Shown piece by piece: positions 16,901-24,793 of a stretch of 28,470 nucleotides of DNA. The position numbers were made by a program, and so were the translations under genes. Each line of letters begins with the position of its first letter. The first letter of the stretch is position 1. Under the pieces are notes generated by a model. The model ran no database searches, was not told the DNA's origin, and saw only the letters and a program-made list of their open reading frames with translations. Origin of the DNA: Candidatus Pacearchaeota archaeon (GTDB lineage Archaea > Nanobdellota > Nanobdellia > Pacearchaeales > GW2011-AR1); assembly GCA_003693875.1 (NCBI GenBank), contig RFLO01000041.1, positions 1-28,470 on the forward strand, written 5' to 3'.

Positions 16901-16911
16901 TAAATATATAA
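16901..16911 (+). promoter_or_regulatory. TATA box of pilin/ATPase operon
   Basis: taaatatata is centred about 26 nt before the ATG at 16934; leaderless transcript for the pilin-like gene and secretion ATPase. Confidence 0.6.
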
Positions 16912-16933
16912 ATCACTAAACATAACAAATCAC

Positions 16934-17452
16934 ATGAAAAGGGGGCAGGTTTGGGTTGAAACGGTCATCTATACACTTATTGGTCTTGCGATAATTGGTA
17001 TTGTCTTGGCGCTTGTAAAACCAAAGATAGATGAAAAAAAGGACATAGCAGCAATTGAACAGGCAATAGATTCTCTAAACATCCTTGACTCAAAAATCTT
17101 TGAAATCCAAACAATTCCAGGGAATAAAAGGGTAGTTACATTGAAAATTGGAAAAGGAGATCTCCTAATAGATGCTGAAAACGACGCTATAACATGGGAG
17201 CTGGAGTCAAATACACAATATAGCGAAGTAGGGAGTATAATAAAGATAGGTGACTTAAACGTCTTAACAAAAATAGATGGTAATCTCTGGAAAGTTTACA
17301 TACAGGCAAACTACTCATCAATAAACCTAACATACAATGGAGTTGACAAAACAACCCAGGTCCTAAGCGCTGCAAAAAACCCTTACAAGATTACCCTTGA
17401 AAATGTCGGAAAACAAAATAGAAAAACGGTAATTGACATTGGAGGTTTCTGA
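16934..17452 (+). CDS. Pilin-like protein coupled to secretion ATPase (172 aa)
   Basis: It starts MKRGQVWVETVIYTLIGLAI, a class III signal (KRGQ) with a Glu inside the hydrophobic helix (VWVETVIY). A similarly placed Glu5 is a hallmark of type IV pilins and is needed for assembly in bacterial systems. The soluble domain of about 135 residues is beta-rich with no Cys. Its TGA overlaps the ATG of the ATPase by one base, so this is the pilin most tightly coupled to the machine, perhaps a core or initiating subunit (inference). Confidence 0.83.
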   Translation: MKRGQVWVETVIYTLIGLAIIGIVLALVKPKIDEKKDIAAIEQAIDSLNILDSKIFEIQTIPGNKRVVTLKIGKGDLLIDAENDAITWELESNTQYSEVGSIIKIGDLNVLTKIDGNLWKVYIQANYSSINLTYNGVDKTTQVLSAAKNPYKITLENVGKQNRKTVIDIGGF

Positions 17453-18981
17453 TGGGAGATGTAAAGATTAACCTTAATCCAAAAAAACCACAGCTAACTC
17501 CGCTGTCGGATAAAACAAAGATAAATCTTCGTTACATGGTAATTGAACCATTTGTTTCAATTCACATCCACTGGGAACCAAAATCAGGCGAACTGATCTA
17601 CGAAGTAGAAGAACCCTTAATGGATGAAGAGGATGTAAAAAACCTCGAAAGTATAGAAAATTCTATGAGAGAAATCGTAAGCATCAACATGCTCCAGGAA
17701 AAAAGAACAATAGAAAGCCTCTTAGATTATGTTGAAAAAACCGCAAAACTCATCATATCAGAATTAGGATTAGAGATTGAAGAAGAAAAATTCCCAAAAA
17801 TAATTTACTATCTTTATCGAGACTTCATAGGCTTAAACGAAATAGAACCAATGATGCAGGACTGCTTCATAGAAGACATTGAATGCAACGGCGTAGGGGA
17901 GCCAATTTACATTGTCCACAGAATCTTCAGAAACCTGAAAACAAATGTAAAATTTACTTCAATAGAATCCCTTTCAAGCTTTGTTGAAAAAATGGCTCAA
18001 AAGGCAGGACGCTATATTTCCTATGCAAGTCCAATTCTCGATGGCAGTCTGCCAGATGGCTCGCGTGTAAACGCAACATATACAAAAGATATAACTTCTA
18101 AGGGCCCAACATTCACAATAAGAAAATTTACAAAAACACCTTGGACACCTACGCAATTGCTCGGTTTCCGCGAACTCTCCCCGGAAATGCTTGCTTATTT
18201 CTGGATTCTCTTGGAATATCAGTCCAACATAATGATTATCGGTGGGACAGCTTCTGGAAAAACCACGCTCTTAAACGCAATTGCTTTCTTCATACCTCCT
18301 GAAAAAAGAGTAGTTTCAATTGAAGACACAAGAGAACTAAACTTGCCAAGAGAAAACTGGCTACCCTCCGTAGTTCGCACAGGGCTAACATCTACGGGCG
18401 TTGGTGAAGTAGACATGTTTAGCTTGCTCCGCGGTTCATTCCGCCAAAATCCAGACTATGTAATCGTTGGAGAAGTTAGAGGAAAAGAAGCCTCTGTTCT
18501 CTTCCAGGGAATGGCATCCGGGCACGCATCAATTTCAACTATGCACGCAGATTCTGTTGAAGCTGTAATAAGAAGACTCGAAACGCCTCCAATAAATTTA
18601 AGCCCGATGCTCGTAAATAGTCTCGACGCTGTTGCAATAATGGCTCACGCAATAGTCAAAGGACATGAAACAAGACGCTTAAGGGAAATATCTGAAGTAG
18701 TCCAAATACTGCCCGACGGGACAGCGACAACAAACACTCCTTTTATCTGGGACCCTGCAACAGACACGTTCAGATTTCAGGCAAAAAGCGCTGTTTTCAC
18801 AAAAATCTCAAGAAAATATGGGATTAATCTGAGAAGTCTTGAAGACGAATTCCAAAAAAGAGCAAAATACCTGAGAGCTCTCTTCAGATACAAGATACTA
18901 AGTTACGAGACAGTCCAAAAATACATAAATGCCTACCAAAAAAATCCCGTTGGCATGCTTAAAAAATTCGGCATATACTAA
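17452..18981 (+). CDS. Type II/IV secretion ATPase (PilT/VirB11-like)
   Basis: A 509-residue cytosolic hexameric motor ATPase powering pilus assembly or secretion. Walker A is GGTASGKTTL (264-273), the Asp box is SIEDTREL (289-296), Walker B is DYVIVGEVRG (335-344), and the His box is GHASISTMHADS (357-368). The N-terminal ~240 residues form the usual N-domain. It resembles archaeal pilus ATPases more than bacterial PilB; the tetracysteine zinc motif of PilB is absent. The platform genes are separated from it by the ATP-grasp pair. Its 3' end overlaps the convergent ATP-grasp gene by 4 nt. Confidence 0.95.
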   Translation: MGDVKINLNPKKPQLTPLSDKTKINLRYMVIEPFVSIHIHWEPKSGELIYEVEEPLMDEEDVKNLESIENSMREIVSINMLQEKRTIESLLDYVEKTAKLIISELGLEIEEEKFPKIIYYLYRDFIGLNEIEPMMQDCFIEDIECNGVGEPIYIVHRIFRNLKTNVKFTSIESLSSFVEKMAQKAGRYISYASPILDGSLPDGSRVNATYTKDITSKGPTFTIRKFTKTPWTPTQLLGFRELSPEMLAYFWILLEYQSNIMIIGGTASGKTTLLNAIAFFIPPEKRVVSIEDTRELNLPRENWLPSVVRTGLTSTGVGEVDMFSLLRGSFRQNPDYVIVGEVRGKEASVLFQGMASGHASISTMHADSVEAVIRRLETPPINLSPMLVNSLDAVAIMAHAIVKGHETRRLREISEVVQILPDGTATTNTPFIWDPATDTFRFQAKSAVFTKISRKYGINLRSLEDEFQKRAKYLRALFRYKILSYETVQKYINAYQKNPVGMLKKFGIY

Positions 18982-20348
18982 TGGCGAATCTTCATATAGG
19001 ATTCCCTTATCCTTTCCCTTTCAGCTTCTACAAGGCGCTCAACCTCTTCGTAATCTGAACCAACAGCAATAATTCTTGCAAGATCATGCGGCACATCAAA
19101 GCCTGGAAGAAAAGTTCCCCTTTCTGGAAAATTCAAAACAGAACTACGGGCTCCTCTGCCATCAAAAATAGACCTATCATCGTAGATGGGGTCAATATCT
19201 TTTGTAATCTTGGCCCTTCCATAGGTCTTAAAAATCCTCATAGCCCAACAGATATTCTTATCAGGCTCCCATAAATCCTCCTCGCCAATCTCCATGCCAA
19301 GACTAGCATAAAGCTCCATTTCAGAAATTGAGAGTCTATTAGATGGTCTGTTAGCCTCAAGACTTGCAACAAGAATTGATGTTGACCGATTTTTTCGTGC
19401 ATTAATCTCACTAAAAAGAACCCTTCCGTCCTCTGTTACAATCCAATCAAAGCCACAAAAACCAACATAGCCCTCCTTTCGCATAACCTCTGCAAGTTTA
19501 ATGCTTGCCTTTCTTATCTCCTCCTTTGAACGAGAATCAATTCTTGAAGGAAAAATATTTCCAAAATAATTGACATCTCTTACAATTATCTGGTCACTAA
19601 GTCCGAGATAATAAACTCTATCCCTTGAAATCAACACCTGTGAATTGGGTGAAGCAATTTTTCTTTCCCAAGCAGTCATCAAAAAAGGAGGTGAAGCTTC
19701 AAAATCGGAAATCTCCTCGAGATTCCTAAGATGTTTGGCAGACCTCCCACCGGCACCGCGAACAGCAGTCATAAACACCCCGTCTTCCGAATTAGAAAAA
19801 ACATTCCTAAAATTATCCATTGCCTCTTCAAAGGAATTCGCAACAACTCCGTAAGGCACACCAATCCCAAGTTCCCTTGCCAAATTATATGAAAAAATCT
19901 TGTTTGAATACTTTCGTGCAAGATTCCCATCTGCCCCAAGAACAAAAAACCCGAGTTCGCGAAGCTTCTCTATCGTAGGAGTCGTAGAATAGGAATTAAA
20001 AACTATCTTCCTGCCGTCACGAATGTCTTCAAGCTTACGGCTAACCTCCCGTTTAAAACTTTCCGCAGAATCTTTCCATTTAAAGTCTATCTTTTCTCCA
20101 CGCAACGGACAATCACCCCCTGACTCAACAACCAACCGATGCAAACAGCCTTCGCTTAAGGGAAGACTCATACGGCTCCGAGTAAAACCACCATAAGCAA
20201 CCTCAACCCTTTTAAGAGACCTATCTGCATAATTCCCCCCATTAACTGTAACAATTAAATCTGGAAAGCCAATGTCGCAGGTAAGGCTGCCTATATGGGT
20301 TGGATCCTTTCCCATCGCAATAAGGCAGTATTCACTTTCAAGGGACAT
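18978..20348 (-). CDS. ATP-grasp ligase with N-terminal pre-ATP-grasp region
   Basis: A 456-residue protein. Residues 1 to about 145 form a Rossmann-like pre-ATP-grasp region (DLIVTVNGGNYADRSL). Residues about 146-335 look like an ATP-grasp fold: TAVRGAGGRSAK (194-205) as nucleotide-binding loop and VLFSEINARKNRST (310-323) as the metal/ATP segment. A further ~120-residue C-terminal domain follows. ATP-grasp enzymes join a carboxylate to an amine or similar group through an acyl phosphate. The nearest type I recognise is the peptide-ligase/PylC-like group, but the substrate is unknown. It is divergent from a second ATP-grasp gene, sharing a promoter region, and lies within the pilus gene cluster. 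Confidence 0.82.
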   Translation of the reverse strand: MSLESEYCLIAMGKDPTHIGSLTCDIGFPDLIVTVNGGNYADRSLKRVEVAYGGFTRSRMSLPLSEGCLHRLVVESGGDCPLRGEKIDFKWKDSAESFKREVSRKLEDIRDGRKIVFNSYSTTPTIEKLRELGFFVLGADGNLARKYSNKIFSYNLARELGIGVPYGVVANSFEEAMDNFRNVFSNSEDGVFMTAVRGAGGRSAKHLRNLEEISDFEASPPFLMTAWERKIASPNSQVLISRDRVYYLGLSDQIIVRDVNYFGNIFPSRIDSRSKEEIRKASIKLAEVMRKEGYVGFCGFDWIVTEDGRVLFSEINARKNRSTSILVASLEANRPSNRLSISEMELYASLGMEIGEEDLWEPDKNICWAMRIFKTYGRAKITKDIDPIYDDRSIFDGRGARSSVLNFPERGTFLPGFDVPHDLARIIAVGSDYEEVERLVEAERERIRESYMKIRH

Positions 20349-20390
20349 CGCAGTAAAAAGATTTTTAAACTTAAAAATTTTTCCGAAAAA
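20349..20390. promoter_or_regulatory. Compact 42-bp divergent promoter of two ATP-grasp genes
   Basis: The plus TATA tttttaaac (20362-20370) is about 25 nt before the ATG at 20391. The minus TATA, reading aaatttttaa (20371-20380), is about 26 nt before the ATG at 20348. The two boxes abut, so both genes are read leaderless from one small region and are likely co-regulated. Confidence 0.65.
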
Positions 20391-21386
20391 ATGAAAGCAG
20401 ACCTCCCATACTACTGGTGTCGCGATAGCATAGACCGCAACATAATTCTAAACGAAGCAGCAAGAAGGGGAATAGAAATAGAACCATTTCCACAAAGCCA
20501 AGGATACTTTCTATTAACATTTAAGGGCCACAAAGAAATTCTGGGTTATTTAAACACAAGTTCTCTTGGATGGCTCGCAGGCAGAATTTCAAAAAATAAA
20601 AGACATACAAAATGGCTTTTAAGAAAAGAGGGGGTAAAAACCCCAATAGGGGACGCATTCAAGAAGGGAGAAGAGGGCAAAATATCCGATTGGGTAGCTG
20701 AAAAAAAAGTTATAGTAAAACCAAACAAAGGGGCTTGCGGAAAAAATGTTTATCTATGTAAAGATGCCTACGAAGCCATTCAGGCAGCAAAAGAAATCTG
20801 GAACTCCGGAAGTCCAGCGGCATTGGTAGAGGAGTTTTTTCCTGGAAAAGAGTACCGAGTTTTTGCAACAAGGGAAGGCTTTGTTGCTGTATGCAACCGC
20901 GTTCCCGCAAATGTCATCGGAGATGGTCGCTCAACAATAGAAGATTTGGTAGAAGAAAAAAACAAGGATAGGGGCCCTCCTGAGGAGCATTATGTTTGGC
21001 TTCCAATAAAAATTGATAATGTTGTAATTGAATTTTTAGAATCTCGGGGAAAAAACTTGAAATATGTTCCAAAAGAAGGGGAACAGGTTTTCCTGCGGGC
21101 AAACAGCAATTTATCAACCGGCGGAGACTCAATCACAATACCGCGAGAATCTCTCGATAAAAAAGTAGAAGATATCGCAATGAGATGTCTTTTTGCAGTG
21201 CCGGGAATGGCATACGCTGGAATTGACCTTATCTGCGAAGACATAAGAGGCTTTGACGACTACCGAGTAATTGAGATAAATAAATCTCCGGGAATGACTA
21301 ACCACCATTACCCAAATTTCGGAGAGCCTCAAAATGCCGCAGGCGCCCTCATCGACCAAATCTTTCCAGAAACAAGAGGATTGTAG
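20391..21386 (+). CDS. ATP-grasp ligase, cyanophycin synthetase/GshF type
   Basis: A 331-residue ATP-dependent carboxylate-amine ligase. Motifs seen: VKPNKGACGKNV (109-120) for ATP binding, EEFFPGKEYRVF (147-158), NVIGDGRSTIEDLV (174-187), LRANSNLSTGGDSI (235-248), AGIDLI (276-281) and VIEINKSPG (293-301). This set is typical of the ATP-grasp domain of cyanophycin synthetase and bifunctional glutathione synthetase GshF, here without their Mur-ligase or GshA domains. The longer frame from 20295 overlaps the divergent gene, and TATA spacing supports 20391. Product unknown; a small peptide or amino-acid conjugate made with the divergent ATP-grasp enzyme is an inference. Confidence 0.87.
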   Translation: MKADLPYYWCRDSIDRNIILNEAARRGIEIEPFPQSQGYFLLTFKGHKEILGYLNTSSLGWLAGRISKNKRHTKWLLRKEGVKTPIGDAFKKGEEGKISDWVAEKKVIVKPNKGACGKNVYLCKDAYEAIQAAKEIWNSGSPAALVEEFFPGKEYRVFATREGFVAVCNRVPANVIGDGRSTIEDLVEEKNKDRGPPEEHYVWLPIKIDNVVIEFLESRGKNLKYVPKEGEQVFLRANSNLSTGGDSITIPRESLDKKVEDIAMRCLFAVPGMAYAGIDLICEDIRGFDDYRVIEINKSPGMTNHHYPNFGEPQNAAGALIDQIFPETRGL

Positions 21387-21403
21387 ATTTAAATCCTCAA
21401 CAT

Positions 21404-21411
21404 TAATAAAT
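21404..21411 (+). promoter_or_regulatory. TATA box of platform operon
   Basis: A taataaat element is centred 25 nt before the ATG at 21432. Confidence 0.5.
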
Positions 21412-21431
21412 GCCACTCACCTCTTTTTTTA

Positions 21432-21593
21432 ATGGTTGACCTGCTATTTGTTGAACATCTGATAGACTCAATGTATTCTGCAACAATAAAACTTGAAAAG
21501 GCAATCAAGGAAAACCGGCCAGAAGAGATAAGCAAGTTAAGAACAATGATATTTCACCTCCAACAAAACCTTGACAAGGTTACAAAAATCTAA
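21432..21593 (+). CDS. 53-aa helical protein leading the platform operon
   Basis: MVDLLFVEHLIDSMYSATIK and the following residues to VTKI form a short, wholly helical, charged protein with no membrane segment. It ends 2 nt before the ATG of the first platform gene and has its own TATA box, so it heads the operon. I do not recognise a family. It could be a small cytosolic partner of the platform or ATPase (inference from position). Confidence 0.6.
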   Translation: MVDLLFVEHLIDSMYSATIKLEKAIKENRPEEISKLRTMIFHLQQNLDKVTKI

Positions 21594-21595
21594 AA

Positions 21596-22819
21596 ATGCT
21601 TGAAAATATAAAGGAAAATTTAAGGCAGGAAAAATTGCTAATTGAGAAAGCAAGAGTTCTAAGAAAGGCTATGCTTCAAAATCCTGAAAAAAAACAAATT
21701 TACAAAAAAAGCATCATAGCAATCCTCAACCAGATAAACCTCCTAAACAGAGCCTTGCCAGAATTGTTAAAAGAAACCTCCCCCTTAAAAACAATACAAA
21801 GAAAAAATCCAGTTCAGATAACTCACAAAACACCTGAGAAAAAAAGAGTTATCACAATAAATCGCGAAGATAAAAAGCGGTATCTCGAAGAGCTTCGGTT
21901 ATCAGAAGAAGGGCTGGCAGCCATAAGAAAGTCGCATCAGGAAGAAAAAATTGTCCAGACAAAACCAAATGAATTTGCAAGACTCTCCAATAAGGTTTTT
22001 AGACGATACTCAGAAAAGTTAGCGCCAAAGATGAAAAATCTGGCAGAGGACCTAAAACGCGGAAATGTTCCATTTCTTCTCTCAACCTATATTTCAATGG
22101 CGATAATGTCAACACTTATAAGCTTCATCACAGGAGCATTAATCTTCGTAACACTTGTCATAGCCGACCCATCAAAAGTAATTCTCTTCTGGATTCCAAT
22201 TGTCTTGCCACTCATAACCCTCTTTTTGTTCTACATCTATCCAGCAAGCGAAGCCTCTTCGTCTAAAAAAAGAATCTCTCAAGAACTTCCTTTCGTTGCA
22301 ATACATATGGCCGCTATCGCCGGTTCGGATATAGAACCATCAAAAATATTTAGAATCATTGCCGAATCAAAGGAGTACCCCAGCATAGGAGCAGAACTAA
22401 AAAAAGTCCTTTCACAAGTAGAAATATACGGTTATGATCTTGTAACATCCCTTAAAAATGTGGCAAGGCTCACATCAAACGAAAAATTAGCAGAGCTTTT
22501 TAATGGACTTGCAACAAATATCAGCACAGGAGGGGAACTAAAAGATTACCTCGAAAAAAAGGCTGAAACCTTTCTTATGGACTACAAACTCGAAAGAAAA
22601 AGATACACCGACCTTGCAGGAACTTTTATGGATATCTACATCTCCATCTTAATCGCAGCACCACTAATCCTGATGATGGTCTTCATAGTTATGAATATAT
22701 CTGGCTTAACCATTGCTGGCCTTGGAATAAACACGCTACTTGCAATAAGCATCGCTGCAATAGTCCTTGTAAATGTCATATTCCTCGTCATCCTCTCAAT
22801 AAAACAACCAAAGATATAA
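21596..22819 (+). CDS. Pilus/secretion platform membrane protein A (T2SSF family)
   Basis: A 407-residue protein. Residues 1 to about 155 are soluble, Lys-rich and partly coiled-coil. Two membrane helices lie around 163-190 and 194-216, then a cytosolic helical T2SSF domain (about 225-340, including ISQELPFVAIHMAAIAGS), then two more helices. This matches the archaeal FlaJ/TadC-type platform that sits in the membrane above the assembly ATPase. It overlaps the next gene by one base (TAATG). Archaeal FlaJ normally carries two T2SSF domains in one chain; here each domain is its own gene. Confidence 0.88.
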   Translation: MLENIKENLRQEKLLIEKARVLRKAMLQNPEKKQIYKKSIIAILNQINLLNRALPELLKETSPLKTIQRKNPVQITHKTPEKKRVITINREDKKRYLEELRLSEEGLAAIRKSHQEEKIVQTKPNEFARLSNKVFRRYSEKLAPKMKNLAEDLKRGNVPFLLSTYISMAIMSTLISFITGALIFVTLVIADPSKVILFWIPIVLPLITLFLFYIYPASEASSSKKRISQELPFVAIHMAAIAGSDIEPSKIFRIIAESKEYPSIGAELKKVLSQVEIYGYDLVTSLKNVARLTSNEKLAELFNGLATNISTGGELKDYLEKKAETFLMDYKLERKRYTDLAGTFMDIYISILIAAPLILMMVFIVMNISGLTIAGLGINTLLAISIAAIVLVNVIFLVILSIKQPKI

Positions 22820-23643
22820 TGGCAAAACTAAGATACTTGGCAGGAATTCTGATTCTCCTTGCAGCAGTCGCTGTAGAATTTTTCACAATAAGTCAGAAGA
22901 ATACAAGAACTTTTATCATTGTGATAACCATCATTCTTTCTTCTCTGCCCTTCATAATTTCAATTATCATTTCTCAAAAACGGCAAACGGAAAAAGAAGA
23001 AAGATTCCTTGAATTCTCGCGTGACCTTGTGGAAAGCACAAAATCCGGAACCCCTATTGTCAAAGCAATACTAAATGTTCAAAAAAAGGACTACGGCACC
23101 CTAACGCCCCACATACAAAAACTTGCAAGCCAGCTAACTCTTGGAATAACACTAAACGATGCACTCCAAACCCTTGCAAGGGAATCAGGAAGCCGAGTTA
23201 TAGCAAGAGCCGTAGCCCTTATATCCGAAGCTGAAAGAGCCGGGGGAAAAATTGAAACCATCCTTGAGTCAGTCGCAAATTCCGTAAATCAAATAGAATC
23301 CCTAAAAAAAGAAAGAAAATCTTCTATCGCAAACCTGATAACTCAAGGTTACATCATCTTCATTGTTTTCATAATAATCATGTTAATCCTTGAATTCAAA
23401 ATTCTACCGCTTGTATCCGATGTAACCGCTCCGTCAGACAACATCAAAATAAAAGCGCGCCCACTCGCACCACAGGATTTTTCAAAGCCGCTTTTCATAA
23501 TGCTAATTATTCAATCACTGTTCGCAGGAATTGTAATCGGCAAAATATCCGAAGGCTCCATTAAATACGGAATAAAGCATTCTTTTATCCTATTGTCCCT
23601 AACTCTCCTTGTCAAAACAGGGGCAAATGCCTTCTTCGGATAA
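22819..23643 (+). CDS. Pilus/secretion platform membrane protein B (T2SSF family)
   Basis: A 274-residue membrane protein with helices near 7-24 and 30-51, a T2SSF domain (about 60-165; FLEFSRDLVESTKSGTPIVK and AERAGGKIETILESVANSV), and C-terminal helices near 175-195, 222-240 and 255-270. The AGG...E...SVA segment is typical of the family. With protein A it would rebuild a two-domain platform like TadB/TadC. One-base overlap with the upstream gene indicates coupled translation. Confidence 0.9.
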   Translation: MAKLRYLAGILILLAAVAVEFFTISQKNTRTFIIVITIILSSLPFIISIIISQKRQTEKEERFLEFSRDLVESTKSGTPIVKAILNVQKKDYGTLTPHIQKLASQLTLGITLNDALQTLARESGSRVIARAVALISEAERAGGKIETILESVANSVNQIESLKKERKSSIANLITQGYIIFIVFIIIMLILEFKILPLVSDVTAPSDNIKIKARPLAPQDFSKPLFIMLIIQSLFAGIVIGKISEGSIKYGIKHSFILLSLTLLVKTGANAFFG

Positions 23644-23653
23644 TCAAGAAAAC

Positions 23654-23660
23654 TTATAAA
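23654..23660 (+). promoter_or_regulatory. TATA box of pilin-like/HerA operon
   Basis: ttataaa is centred 25 nt before the ATG at 23682, giving the last three genes of the cluster their own leaderless promoter. Confidence 0.6.
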
Positions 23661-23681
23661 CAAATTAATCCTAAAACCCAT

Positions 23682-24380
23682 ATGAAAAAGGGGTCATCTC
23701 ATATTGAAATTGTAATGGCTTTCATATTTTTCATAGCTTTCGTCGCTTTCACTTTCTCAATTGTTCGCCCCTACAATCCAAAACAGATGACTGGTTCAGC
23801 TCTTCTAACCCTTGAAAAATCTCTAATCAAAAAAACAGAAGTAAACCTCTCTTCATACTTCTTAAAGTCAACATTATCTGATCCGAGAAGACAATGCTCA
23901 ATAACACCAATACCCGAGACAATAAAGATAAATAAGGAATCTAATTCATTCACAACAACCTATCCAAATGAAGCCCATATTGATTCAAAAATTAGTGGTA
24001 GAAAACTCTTTGTAAAAAAGAGCAAAAAGAGCAATTACTACAACGTAAGAATATCCGAAGAATTTGCCCCTCAAAAACCCGCCGCGTGCATAAATGCTGA
24101 CTCTTATTATATAGGGGGCATAAATGAAAAAAAAGTCGCATCAAACAAATCCCTCTCGGAATTAACCAACAAATACCGCACCAAATATGAAAAATTAAAA
24201 GAAGAATTGGGCATACCTCAGAAATACGATTTCTCAATAATCTCGCCAGACATGCCGCAGTTCAATATGAAAAAGTCGCCCCCGCAGACAGCCGAAGTTT
24301 ATTCAAAAACAATTGTTTTAGAAATCTTAAATGAAAAAGGGGAAATAAAAAACGCAAGGTTCCAGCTAAGAGTATGGTAG
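23682..24380 (+). CDS. Pilin-like membrane protein (232 aa)
   Basis: It starts MKKGSSHIEIVMAFIFFIAF: basic KKG then a helix with an early Glu (HIEIV), the pilin arrangement. The ectodomain of about 195 residues has Cys and a long charged helix near 155-180. It overlaps the next pilin-like gene by 7 nt. Probably a minor pilin or anchored subunit of the machine; no specific family name. Confidence 0.78.
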   Translation: MKKGSSHIEIVMAFIFFIAFVAFTFSIVRPYNPKQMTGSALLTLEKSLIKKTEVNLSSYFLKSTLSDPRRQCSITPIPETIKINKESNSFTTTYPNEAHIDSKISGRKLFVKKSKKSNYYNVRISEEFAPQKPAACINADSYYIGGINEKKVASNKSLSELTNKYRTKYEKLKEELGIPQKYDFSIISPDMPQFNMKKSPPQTAEVYSKTIVLEILNEKGEIKNARFQLRVW

Positions 24381-24793
24381 GCAAAAGAGGATGGCTAAGG
24401 ATAATGGAAGCAACAATTGCGATAATGATAATAACCGGAGTCCTCCTGATAGCCCACATAAACAAACCAAATCAACCAAACAAAGCAACAGAGTTTATCC
24501 TTCAAACAGAAAGAAAGATTCTAAAAGACATAAGAACAAATTCTACCCTTCGCAAATACTCCCTTGATAAAAATGAAAAAAAACTTAAAGATTACGCAGA
24601 AAAAATAATGCCAGGCTCTACAGCAGTTGAGGTGCGTATTTGCGAAGCTGACAGGCCGTGCAAACCAAAAAACAAAGCCTTCATAATAGGAAGCAGGGAA
24701 CGTGAAGTAATTGCTGAAGAAACCTTAATTTCGTCAAACCTTACCCTCTTTGCTCCAAAAAAAGTCAAAATTTTTGCATACCAGAGAAGATAA
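24374..24793 (+). CDS. Pilin-like membrane protein (139 aa)
   Basis: It starts MVGKRGWLRIMEATIAIMII: KRG signal followed by a hydrophobic helix with a Glu near its start (MEATIAIM). The soluble domain of about 105 residues has two Cys (CEADRPC), probably a disulfide loop. It overlaps the upstream pilin-like gene by 7 nt and the downstream HerA-type ATPase by one base, so the three are translated together. Confidence 0.78.
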   Translation: MVGKRGWLRIMEATIAIMIITGVLLIAHINKPNQPNKATEFILQTERKILKDIRTNSTLRKYSLDKNEKKLKDYAEKIMPGSTAVEVRICEADRPCKPKNKAFIIGSREREVIAEETLISSNLTLFAPKKVKIFAYQRR

